Below, piece by piece: positions 30,230-38,163 of a DNA stretch of 64,000 bases; position 1 is the stretch's first letter, and every line of letters begins with the position of its first letter. The stretch lies in the NCBI RefSeq assembly GCF_003002095.1, contig NZ_PVZC01000006.1, positions 186,001-250,000 of the forward strand. Reading direction: 5' to 3'. Origin of the DNA: Allonocardiopsis opalescens. GTDB lineage: Bacteria > Actinomycetota > Actinomycetes > Streptosporangiales > Streptosporangiaceae. A program made the translations under genes and the position numbers. The notes beneath the pieces were generated by a model. That model worked only from the letters and a program-made list of their open reading frames with translations. It ran no database searches and had not been told where the DNA came from.

Positions 30230-32176
30230 TCAGCGCGCCTGGGCGCGCCGGGCGGCCGGCGGGAGGTCGGCGGGGTCCGGCTCCAGCAGCGCGCTCGGCC
30301 GGAAGCCGCGCCACTGCCGGGTGCTGCCGCGCAGGAAGTGGGTGTCCTCCGCCGCCCAGGTGTGGCCGTCGGCCGAGCGCCGCAGCACGTAGCCGAGGCC
30401 GTGGGTGCGGTACTCGCGCCCGCCGGCCTGGCGGGTGCCGAGCAGGAACTGGCTGTCGACGGCGCGCGGCAGCGGCCGGAAGCCGCCGACGGCGCCGAAG
30501 ACCTCACGGTCGAACAGCAGGGAGCCGCCCGCGACGTGGGCGTCGGGCCGCTCGGCGGCGTTGCGCCGCCAGACGGTGCGGTCCAGCTCCGTCAGGTAGA
30601 CGAACTCGTTGCGGCAGCCGACCACCTCGGCGCCGGAGTACAGCCGGGCCAGCGCCATGTCGGCGAGGTGCTCGGGGCCGTACCAGTCGTCGTCGTCCAT
30701 CTTGGCCAGCAGCGAGCCGCTCGCCCGGGCGGCGGCGGCGTTGAGGGCGGCGCCGTACACGGTGCCGGCGTCCTGCTCGACCACGGTGACCGGGGTGGGG
30801 TGCGCGGCGACCGCGGCGGCGACCTCGGGGAGGTCCGCGCCGAAGCCGTGCAGGCCGAGCACCACCTCGGCGTCGACGTGGCGCTGCCGGGCGATCTGGC
30901 GCAGCCCGAAGCCGACCATGTCGGGGCGGCGGGTGCACAGCAGCACCGACACCACCGGCGGCTTGGGCACCGGGACGCCCGCCTCGGCGGCCAGCTGCCG
31001 CCAGCGGGCGTGGCTGCCGTGCCGGCGCAGCGCGGCGCGGCGCAGCCGGACGCTGTGCTCGTCGCGGTGCAGCGCGTCGGCGAGGTCGACCTCGGTGACG
31101 GAGGTGAGCAGCGGGGTGAGCTCGGGGCCGAGCAGGGCGGCGGCCCAGCCGGGCACCGGGTCGGTGATCAGCGGCACCCCGGCGGCGGCCAGCGCGACGA
31201 CGGTGCGGGCGTAGCCGGCCGAGGGCTCGTGCCAGCCGAGCCGGATGCCGCGCAGGTTGCGCAGCCGGGCGATGTCGGCCCCGGCGAGCTGCCCGGAGCT
31301 GGGGAGGCGGCCGACGTAGCGGTCGTTGCGCACCACCCGCCACTCGTTGCGCTCCACCCGCAGCTCGGCCATGCCCGCCTCGGGCACCGGGCCGAAGCCG
31401 ATCGGGTTCACGGCGCGCTCGTCGATCGGCGCCAGCGCCTCGGGGCGGGCGGCCGACAGCGCGTCGGCCTCGCGGTCGAGCACCGGCACGGTGGGGTCGA
31501 TCCACTCGGGGTGGCCGCCGTCGGAGACGCGCAGCGCGACGTCGGACTTGACGGTGACCCGGCGGATCGGCACCGGCCCCTCGGCGCGGACCTCGACCGC
31601 GCGGGTGTCGCCGGGCCGCCAGGCCGCTCCGGCCGAGCCGGCGAAGGCGGCCAGCGGCGGAGGGCTGAAGGTGCGCGGGCCGACGCCGGCCACCGAGCGC
31701 ACCACGAAGCGCAGCACCTCGTTGGCGCGGATCAGCGCGTCGAAGTGGGCGGCGAGGAGCCAGCCGGAGCCGGGCAGCCGGGTGACCGACAGTTCGTGGA
31801 GGTCGCCCCACTCGTACATGCCGGGCGAGGAGGGCACCGGCGCGGCGGCGTCGGCGGGGTGCTCCACGACGCAGATGACCGTGCGCAGCGACTTGGGCAG
31901 CAGGGTGCCCAGCGGCGCGACGCGGCGCAGGTCGGTGGCGGTGCGGGCGAAGACCACCACGGTGCCGGTCTGGTTGGGGATGACGCGGCCGGGCGAGGCG
32001 AGCACCCGGTCCAGCGGCACCTTGTCCAGGTTCATCATGGTGACCGAGCGGCCGCCGGTCCTGGGGACCGAGGTGAAGCCGGTGTGCCCGACCCACACGC
32101 GCCCGGGTCCGGCCGCCCGGAGGGCGGCGCGCAGCGCGGGCTGGGTGCCGGGCTTGATCGGTGCGGGAGTGGTCAT
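30230..32176 (-). CDS. Two-domain glycosyltransferase (GT2 C-terminal domain)
   Basis: 648 residues. The C-terminal GT-A domain starts with VSVLLCTRRPDMVGFGLRQ and has the metal site LLAKMDDDDWYGPEHLADM, then FRPLPRAVDSQFLLGTRQAGG. The N-terminal 370 residues look like a second glycosyltransferase-like fold; VALAAAGVPLITDPVPGW resembles a GT-B C-terminal segment. Paralogous over its whole length to the gene at 32173, whose end it overlaps by four bases (ATG within GGTCATCG), so they are coupled. Tandem duplication is the simplest origin. Confidence 0.82.
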   Translation of the reverse strand: MTTPAPIKPGTQPALRAALRAAGPGRVWVGHTGFTSVPRTGGRSVTMMNLDKVPLDRVLASPGRVIPNQTGTVVVFARTATDLRRVAPLGTLLPKSLRTVICVVEHPADAAAPVPSSPGMYEWGDLHELSVTRLPGSGWLLAAHFDALIRANEVLRFVVRSVAGVGPRTFSPPPLAAFAGSAGAAWRPGDTRAVEVRAEGPVPIRRVTVKSDVALRVSDGGHPEWIDPTVPVLDREADALSAARPEALAPIDERAVNPIGFGPVPEAGMAELRVERNEWRVVRNDRYVGRLPSSGQLAGADIARLRNLRGIRLGWHEPSAGYARTVVALAAAGVPLITDPVPGWAAALLGPELTPLLTSVTEVDLADALHRDEHSVRLRRAALRRHGSHARWRQLAAEAGVPVPKPPVVSVLLCTRRPDMVGFGLRQIARQRHVDAEVVLGLHGFGADLPEVAAAVAAHPTPVTVVEQDAGTVYGAALNAAAARASGSLLAKMDDDDWYGPEHLADMALARLYSGAEVVGCRNEFVYLTELDRTVWRRNAAERPDAHVAGGSLLFDREVFGAVGGFRPLPRAVDSQFLLGTRQAGGREYRTHGLGYVLRRSADGHTWAAEDTHFLRGSTRQWRGFRPSALLEPDPADLPPAARRAQAR

Positions 32177-34272
32177 CGCGGTACCGCCGTCTTCGCGGGC
32201 GTGCCGTCGGGGGCGGGGTGGCCGCCCGGGACGGTGTCGGGGAGCGGGACCGTCACCGTGGGCACGGGACGGTCGGCCTCGGCGGGCTCCAGCAGCGTGC
32301 TGGGGTGGAAGCCCTGCCAGCGCCAGGTGTCGCCCTCCAGGAAGAAGGCGTTGTCCTCGGACCAGGTGTGGCCGTCGCCGCGGCGGCGCAGCACGTAGCC
32401 GAGGCCGTGGCTGCGGTAGATGCGGCCGCCGGTGTCCAGTACGCCCAGCAGCAGCTGGGTGTCGATGGAGCGCGGGATGGGGCGGAAGCCGCCGATGGTC
32501 TCCAGCACGCTGCGGTCCAGCATCATGGTGCCGCCCGCGATGTGCCGGCTCAGCTTCTCGTTGCCGCGCCGGCGCCAGACGGTGAGGTCGTGCTCCTCCA
32601 GGTAGACGAAGTCCTGGCCGCAGCCGACCACGTCGGCGCCGGAGTAGTCGCGGGCCATCGCCATGTCGGCGAGGTGCTCGGGGCCGTACCAGTCGTCGTC
32701 GTCCATCTTGGCGATCAGCGGGCCCGCGGCCCGGCGGACCGCGCCGTTGAGCGCCATGCCGAAGATGGTGGTGCTGTCCTCCTCGATGACGGTCAGCGGC
32801 CGCTCGAAGCCGCGCAGCGCGGCGGCGACCTCGGGGATGTCGGCGGTGAAGCCGTGCAGGGTGAGCACCAGTTCCAGTTCGATCTCGCGCTGCCGGGCGA
32901 CCTGGCGCAGCGCGAAGCCGACCATGTCGGGGCGGCGCGTGCACAAGATGACCGAGACGGGCGGCGGCGCGGGCACCGGCACCCCCGCCAGCACGCCCAG
33001 CTGCCGCCAGCGGGCGCGGGTGCCGTGGGTGCGGACGGCGGCGCGGCGCAGCCGCACGCTGTGCTCCTCGCGGCGGAGGTCGTCGCGCAGGGTCTCGGCG
33101 GTGGCGGTCTCCAGCAGCTCGGCCAGGGCGGGGCCGAGCAGCCGGCGGGCGGCGGCCGGGACGGGCGCGGAGTACAGCGGGATGCCCGCGACGGCGAGGC
33201 CGGCCACCGCGCGCACCATCGCGACCGGCTCGGCGCCGGTCCAGCGGACCTCGACGGCGCGCACCAGCCGGAGCCTGGCGGTGTCGCGGTTGGTGACGGC
33301 GCCGGAGTCGCGCAGCCGCAGCGGCGGGCCGTCGGGCGGGGTGACCACGAGCCCGTTGGCGCCGGCGGCGAGGGTGGCGAACACGTCGCGCACGCCGAAG
33401 CGCCAGCCGAGGGCGTTCACGCTCAGCTCGTCCACGGGCGGCACCGACTCGGGCCCGGCCAGGTCGGCGTCGCCGGCGGTGCCGAGGCCGGCGCGGTCGG
33501 CCACGGGCACCGGCGTCTCGGCCGGTGCGGGGCCCTCGGCGCCCACGCGCAGCACGACGTCGGCGGCCGGGGTGACGCCCAGTACGGGCAGCGGCCCGGC
33601 CAGTGGCATCGGCACCGCGCCGGGGTCGCCGGGGCGCCACTCGGCGACCGAGCTGCCGGCCAGCGCGGCCAGCGGGCGCGGGGCGGGCGGCATCCGCCGC
33701 CAGGTGACCTGGCGGGCCGCGATCGCCAGCACCCGCCCGGCCGGGACGGGCTCGGCGAGCCAGACGTCGAGCACCCAGCCGCCCTCGGCGCGGCGCAGCT
33801 TCAGCTCGCTGAGGCGCGGCAGCTGGCCCAGCTCGGCCGAGAGGGCGATGCCGTGGGACTCCGGCGCGTCCTCGACGCAGACCAGGACGTGGACGGCGTC
33901 GGGCAGCAGCGCGCTCAGCGAGGCGGCGCGGCGCAGGTCGGTGGCGGTGCGCGCGATGATGAGCACGGAGTCGACGGTGCCGGGCGGGTCGGGCACGTCG
34001 GCCGGTTCGGCCGGCTCGGGGCCCTCGTCGGGCAGCAGGTCCTCCGGCGCCACGTCCACCCGCGGGCCGGATTCGGCGGGCTCCTCCTCGGCCGGGACGG
34101 CGCGCAGGGCGAGTTCGGCGTCGACGTCGACGGCGTCGAGGTCGACCACCCGCTCGAAGGCGGCGGGGTCGACGGCGGCGCCGAGGCCGGCCCACCCGTC
34201 CACTCCGGCGAACCCGAGCCAGCTGCGGCCGGACGGCGGTTCACGCAGGACGCGTGCGCTCAGCCCGCCCAT
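32173..34272 (-). CDS. Two-domain glycosyltransferase (GT2 C-terminal domain), paralogue
   Basis: About 699 residues from ATG 34272. The C-terminal GT-A domain has VSVILCTRRPDMVGFALRQVARQ and IAKMDDDDWYGPEHLADMAMA, with SIDTQLLLGVLDTGG near the end. The N-terminal half mirrors the next gene (VLIIARTATDLRRAASLSALLP versus VVFARTATDLRRVAPLGTLLP). An acidic linker precedes this region. The start is uncertain: 34272 has no strong ribosome site, while a 12-codon frame with a good GGAGG overlaps it. Upstream ATGs at 34371 and 34398 are in frame. First gene of the GT2 run. Confidence 0.8.
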   Translation of the reverse strand: MGGLSARVLREPPSGRSWLGFAGVDGWAGLGAAVDPAAFERVVDLDAVDVDAELALRAVPAEEEPAESGPRVDVAPEDLLPDEGPEPAEPADVPDPPGTVDSVLIIARTATDLRRAASLSALLPDAVHVLVCVEDAPESHGIALSAELGQLPRLSELKLRRAEGGWVLDVWLAEPVPAGRVLAIAARQVTWRRMPPAPRPLAALAGSSVAEWRPGDPGAVPMPLAGPLPVLGVTPAADVVLRVGAEGPAPAETPVPVADRAGLGTAGDADLAGPESVPPVDELSVNALGWRFGVRDVFATLAAGANGLVVTPPDGPPLRLRDSGAVTNRDTARLRLVRAVEVRWTGAEPVAMVRAVAGLAVAGIPLYSAPVPAAARRLLGPALAELLETATAETLRDDLRREEHSVRLRRAAVRTHGTRARWRQLGVLAGVPVPAPPPVSVILCTRRPDMVGFALRQVARQREIELELVLTLHGFTADIPEVAAALRGFERPLTVIEEDSTTIFGMALNGAVRRAAGPLIAKMDDDDWYGPEHLADMAMARDYSGADVVGCGQDFVYLEEHDLTVWRRRGNEKLSRHIAGGTMMLDRSVLETIGGFRPIPRSIDTQLLLGVLDTGGRIYRSHGLGYVLRRRGDGHTWSEDNAFFLEGDTWRWQGFHPSTLLEPAEADRPVPTVTVPLPDTVPGGHPAPDGTPAKTAVPR

Positions 34273-34298
34273 GCCGTACCCATGCGGTCGAGCGTCAC
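34260..34298 (-). CDS. Possible 12-codon leader ORF overlapping the GT2 start
   Basis: GTG 34298 with GGAGG five bases upstream encodes MTLDRMGTAWAG and stops at 34260, twelve bases past the start codon of the glycosyltransferase gene in another frame. It could couple initiation, or reveal a one-base error that hides the true N terminus. Confidence 0.3.
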   Translation of the reverse strand: MTLDRMGTAWAG

Positions 34299-34641
34299 TG
34301 GCACCTCCAGCGGAATGCGGTGGAAAAGGGCGGAACCCGGCCGGGCCAGCGCTCAGGCTAATGCCGCCCATCGGCTCCCACGCAGGGATCGCCGCCACCA
34401 GAACTGAACATCAGGTTAACGCGGCGAATCCGGCGAGAGCGGGCGCGCACGGACTCCACAGTCGCGCTGCGGCGATCGTACGCCATGCCCCGACCCGTCC
34501 GGGCCCAACGGCCATCCCCGGCTGTTCCCGGCATCTGCGGCATAGGGCGCATTCCGGCGGTCGGCCGCGGCGGGCGGGGTGTGCGTGCGAGCATCGCGAC
34601 CGGGGTGCGCCGCCGGGCGGACCCGTGGGGAGGCGGGCGCT
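34299..34641. other. Divergent intergenic region, GT2 genes / allantoinase-like gene
   Basis: No gene recognised. TAGCCT (34360-34355, minus) is a possible -10 for the glycosyltransferase run. GTTAACCTGATGTTC near 34409-34422 (minus) is a locally AT-richer patch that may be a binding site. On the plus strand, GGGGAGG at 34627-34633 is the ribosome site of the next gene; no plus-strand promoter is clear. Confidence 0.35.
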
Positions 34642-35967
34642 GTGGACGGGTTCGAGCTGGTGCTGCGGGCGCGGCGGGTGGTGGTGGCCGACGAGGTGCG
34701 GCCGGCGGCGGTGGCGGTGCGGGACGGGCGGATCGCCGGGGTGTTCGCGCGGGACTCGGCGGTGCCGGTGGCGCCCGGCGGGAGGGACGTGGACCTCGGC
34801 GCGGTGGCGCTGCTGCCGGGCGCGGTCGACGCCGATGTGCGGCCGGGCGGCGCGGACGGCCTGGCGCGGGCCGCGGCCGCCGCCGCCGACGCCGGGGTGA
34901 CGACGCTGCTGGCGCTGCCGGGGCCCGGCGGCGCGGCCGAGGCGGCCGAGCGGGCCCGCGGTGAGCTCCGGGTGGACGTCGGCTGGTGCGCGGCCGTCAC
35001 CCCCGATGCGGCACGGGCGGACCGGCTAACCGAGTTGCGCGCGGCCGGGGCGGCCGGCTTCGTGGCGCACCTGGCCGATCTCGGCGACGGCGTGCCGCCG
35101 CTGGACGACCGCGCGCTGCGCGCCGCGCTCCGGGCCTGCGGCGCGCTCGCGGGGCCGGCGGGCCGGGGCGCGGCCGCGCCGCTGCTGGTGCACGCCGAGG
35201 AGCCCTCGGAGCTGGCCGCGCCCGACGGTCCGGGCTTCTCCGCCTACGCGCGCTCGCGCCCGCCGCGCGCCGAGCGGCGGGCGATCGAGCGGGTGGTCGC
35301 GGCGGTGCGCGGCTCGGGCGGGCGGGCGCACCTGCTGCGCGTGTCGGCCGCCGACTGCGCCGGCCTGCTGGCCGCCGCCGTCGCCGCGGGCGTGCGGATC
35401 AGCGCGCAGACCAGCGCGCACCACCTGTGCTTCCCGGCCGAGAACGTGCCCGAGCGCGCGACGGCCTTCGCGACCGCACCGCCGATCCGCCCCGACGCCG
35501 CCCGGCAGGCGCTGTGGCGGGCACTGTTCGACGGGGTGCTGACCGGCGTGTCGGCCGGGCACGCCCCGGCGCCGCCGGGTGCGCGCACCGACGACTTCCG
35601 CACGTCGTGGCGGGGGGTCGCCTCCCTCCCCTACCTGCTGCCCTCGGTGTGGACGGCGGCGCGGCGGCGCGGCGGCACGCTGCCCTCGCTGGCGCGGTGG
35701 CTGGCCGCCGAGCCCGCCGCCGCCCTGGGCCTGGCCGACCGGGGCCGCATCGCGGTGGGGCTCCGCGCCGACCTGGTCGCCTTCGACCCCGAGGCGCCCG
35801 CCCCGCCGGTGCCGGCGGGCGGCGATCCGTCGCCCTACGCGGGCCACCCGCTGATCGGCGCCGTCCTGGCCACCTGGCTGGCGGGCCACCGCGCCGACAC
35901 CGCCTCCGGCGGCCCGCCGCGCGGCCGCCTGCTCACCGCCGACCGCGCGGCCGCCCCGGCACACTGA
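34642..35967 (+). CDS. Dihydroorotase/allantoinase-like amidohydrolase lacking metal ligands
   Basis: 441 residues with the layout of allantoinase/dihydroorotase: an N-terminal beta segment, the TIM barrel, LLVHAEEPSE, ISAQTSAHHLCF, the FATAPPIRP loop and RIAVGLRADLVAFDP at the end. Catalytic positions are altered: the HxH after the PG-VD turn reads PGAVDADVRPGG, and the Asp region (normally SDHSP) reads SAGHAPAPPG. The gene is intact with a strong GGGGAGG before GTG 34642, so this looks like a conserved non-catalytic or repurposed homologue, not debris. Purine/pyrimidine activity should not be assumed. Confidence 0.75.
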   Translation: MDGFELVLRARRVVVADEVRPAAVAVRDGRIAGVFARDSAVPVAPGGRDVDLGAVALLPGAVDADVRPGGADGLARAAAAAADAGVTTLLALPGPGGAAEAAERARGELRVDVGWCAAVTPDAARADRLTELRAAGAAGFVAHLADLGDGVPPLDDRALRAALRACGALAGPAGRGAAAPLLVHAEEPSELAAPDGPGFSAYARSRPPRAERRAIERVVAAVRGSGGRAHLLRVSAADCAGLLAAAVAAGVRISAQTSAHHLCFPAENVPERATAFATAPPIRPDAARQALWRALFDGVLTGVSAGHAPAPPGARTDDFRTSWRGVASLPYLLPSVWTAARRRGGTLPSLARWLAAEPAAALGLADRGRIAVGLRADLVAFDPEAPAPPVPAGGDPSPYAGHPLIGAVLATWLAGHRADTASGGPPRGRLLTADRAAAPAH

Positions 35968-36014
35968 CCGCCATACCGTCGATTCTGCGGCTGCGCCACT
36001 CGAAATGATCAGAT

Positions 36015-36033
36015 CTTGCCGATTGTCGGCAAG
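36015..36033. promoter_or_regulatory. Palindrome upstream of ald
   Basis: CTTGCCGA-TTG-TCGGCAAG, perfect eight-base arms, 106 bp before the alanine dehydrogenase start and 48 bp after the preceding stop. No T-run. Lrp/AsnC-type regulators such as AldR control ald in related bacteria, so an operator is plausible; a short terminator is the alternative. Confidence 0.45.
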
Positions 36034-36138
36034 GTCACCGGATCCCTTCCACGGGCCGACTGGCGCCGACCGGTTCCAGGACGCACAGTGGAGTCAGGGT
36101 GCGGCCGGAGTCCGGCCGCCGGCATCAAGGAGGATGCT

Positions 36139-37254
36139 GTGAAGGTCGGGGTACCTCGCGAGGTCAAGAACAACGAGTACCGGGTGGCGATCACACCGGC
36201 GGGCGTGCACGAACTCACCCGGCACGGCCACGAGGTGGTCGTGGAGCGCGAGGCGGGCACCGGCTCCGCCATCCCCGACGCCGACTTCGCCGCCGCCGGC
36301 GCCCGGGTGGCCGGCAGCGCCGACGAGGTGTGGGGCGAGGCCGAACTCGTCCTCAAGGTCAAGGAGCCGGTGGCCGAGGAGTTCCACCGGATGCGCCCGG
36401 GCCAGACCCTCTTCACCTACCTGCACCTCGCCGCCTCGCCGGAGTGCACCCGCGCGCTGCTGGAGCGGCGCGTCACCGGCATCGCGTACGAGACCGTGCA
36501 GCTGCCCGACGGCACCCTGCCGCTGCTGGCCCCCATGTCTGAGGTGGCCGGGCGGCTGGCCGCGCAGGTGGGCGCGCAGACCCTGATGAGCGTCAACGGC
36601 GGGCGCGGCGTGCTGATGGGCGGGGTGCCGGGCGTCTACCCGGCCAAGGTCACCGTGATCGGGGCGGGCGTGTCGGGCCTGAACGCGACCGAGATCGCGG
36701 TCGGGATGGGCGCCGACGTCACCCTGCTCGACCTCAGCGTCGCCAAGCTGCGCGCCGCCGACGCCCAGTACCACGGGCGGCTGAAGACCATCGTCTCCAA
36801 CCGCTACGAACTGGAGCGCGCCGTCCTGGACGCCGACCTGGTGATCGGCGCCGTGCTGGTGCCGGGCGCCCGCGCGCCCAAGCTGGTCACCAACGACATG
36901 GTCGCCCGGATGAAGCCCGGCTCGGTGCTGGTGGACATCTCCATCGACCAGGGCGGCTGCTTCGAGGACTCCCGCCCCACCACCCACGCCGAGCCCACCT
37001 TCCGGGTGCACGGCTCCGTCTTCTACTGCGTGGCCAATATGCCCGGCGCCGTCCCGCACACCTCCACCTACGCCCTGACCAAGGACACGCTGGCCTACGC
37101 CATCGCCCTGGCCGACCGGGGCTGGCGCACCGCCCTCGCCGAGGACCACAGCCTCGCCCAGGGCCTCAACACCCACGACGGCGCCGTCGTCAACGCCGCC
37201 GTCGCCGACGCCCACGGCCTGCCGCACCAGAAGCTGGAGAACGTGCTGAGCTGA
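36139..37254 (+). CDS. ald: Alanine dehydrogenase
   Basis: 371 residues, normal length. It interconverts L-alanine and pyruvate with NAD and ammonia. Evidence: MKVGVPREVKNNEYRVAITP-type start, LVLKVKEP with the substrate-binding Lys, LFTYLHLAA with the catalytic His, NAD-binding VTVIGAGVSGLNATEIAVGMGADV, and DQGGCFEDSRPTTH. GTG 36139 with AAGGAGGATGCT is the family start. The gene is monocistronic between a palindrome and a convergent gene and is probably controlled by alanine availability. Confidence 0.96.
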   Translation: MKVGVPREVKNNEYRVAITPAGVHELTRHGHEVVVEREAGTGSAIPDADFAAAGARVAGSADEVWGEAELVLKVKEPVAEEFHRMRPGQTLFTYLHLAASPECTRALLERRVTGIAYETVQLPDGTLPLLAPMSEVAGRLAAQVGAQTLMSVNGGRGVLMGGVPGVYPAKVTVIGAGVSGLNATEIAVGMGADVTLLDLSVAKLRAADAQYHGRLKTIVSNRYELERAVLDADLVIGAVLVPGARAPKLVTNDMVARMKPGSVLVDISIDQGGCFEDSRPTTHAEPTFRVHGSVFYCVANMPGAVPHTSTYALTKDTLAYAIALADRGWRTALAEDHSLAQGLNTHDGAVVNAAVADAHGLPHQKLENVLS

Positions 37255-37264
37255 GCGGGGGCCG

Positions 37265-38014
37265 CTAGGCCGCCGCCAGCCCGCAGCCGTCGCAGCGGTG
37301 CCCGCACACGCCCCAGGGCAGATCGAGGCGCCACGGGCGGCCGCACGAGGGGCAGGCGTCGGGGGCGGCCGGCTCCTCGCCGCCGGGGCGGTGCAGGTAG
37401 TAGTAGACCGGGCGGCCCAGGTGCGGGGCGGCGGCCAGGGCGGCGCACAGCTCGCGGCCGGACGCGCTGAGGTCGCTGCCGGCCGCCACCAGTTCGTGCA
37501 GGGCGGCGGCTTCCAGCGCGCCGCTCTCGATCCACAGCCGGTCGCAGGCGCGGTACTGCTGCTGCCAGTCCAGCACGCGGGAGCGGATCAGGTCGCCGGG
37601 GCCGGCCGGTATCCGGTACAGCGGCACGGTGCCGGAGCAGTCGGCGCAGCGCAGCGGGCTGTCGCGGTCCACGAAGGTGGTGTACAGCAGGTAGGCCGAC
37701 GGAGTCTCGCAGCCGCACTCCGGTTCGCCGTGCGGGTCGGCGCCCAGCAGGCGCACCCGGGGCGCGCCGTGGCCGGCGGCCGCCAGTTCGGCCAGGGCGG
37801 CGCGCACGTAGGGGCCGTGGTGCTCCGGGTCGAGCGCGTCGGCGGCGGGCAGGCTGAGGTAGGCGTGCAGGGCCTGCTCGTCGGCGACGACCGGTGGAGC
37901 GGAGTCCAGCACCTGGCCGTTCTGGTGCAGGGCGCCCAGCAGCCGGGGCAGCGCGTGGTCGGCTTCGGCGGTGGGCCGGTCGGGAAGGGCCAGGATCAGG
38001 CGGGCGGTGTGCAC
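37265..38014 (-). CDS. DUF2310-family zinc-ribbon protein
   Basis: 249 residues. Two cysteine pairs in the middle (CGCE, then CADCSG) and a C-terminal zinc ribbon (CPSCGRPWRLDLPWGVCGHRCDGC) are typical of DUF2310 proteins. The rest is a mixed alpha/beta region (HHGPYVRAALAELAAAG; LWIESGALEAAALHELV). Cytoplasmic; role unknown. The chosen GTG 38014 has GACACT six bases before it, a leaderless arrangement; GGAGG lies too close to act as a ribosome site. ATG 38050 is an alternative. Convergent with ald, ten bases apart. Confidence 0.8.
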   Translation of the reverse strand: MHTARLILALPDRPTAEADHALPRLLGALHQNGQVLDSAPPVVADEQALHAYLSLPAADALDPEHHGPYVRAALAELAAAGHGAPRVRLLGADPHGEPECGCETPSAYLLYTTFVDRDSPLRCADCSGTVPLYRIPAGPGDLIRSRVLDWQQQYRACDRLWIESGALEAAALHELVAAGSDLSASGRELCAALAAAPHLGRPVYYYLHRPGGEEPAAPDACPSCGRPWRLDLPWGVCGHRCDGCGLAAA

Positions 38015-38163
38015 GCCTCCAGTGTCGCGCCCCGGCCCCGGTACCGCCATCGCGATCGCGGACCGGGCGTGCCGGGCCTCACGCACCGCGCCGAGCCGGT
38101 ACCGGCCGGTACAGGGGATACAGTCGAGGGAGCCATCCGATCGCACTCTCCGACAGGAGCAGC

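Noticed and set aside
28556-32398. Long plus-strand open frame over the glycosyltransferase genes
   Set aside because: Antisense to genes with clear DxD and GT2 motifs; composition is Gly/Arg/His-rich as expected of a shadow frame.
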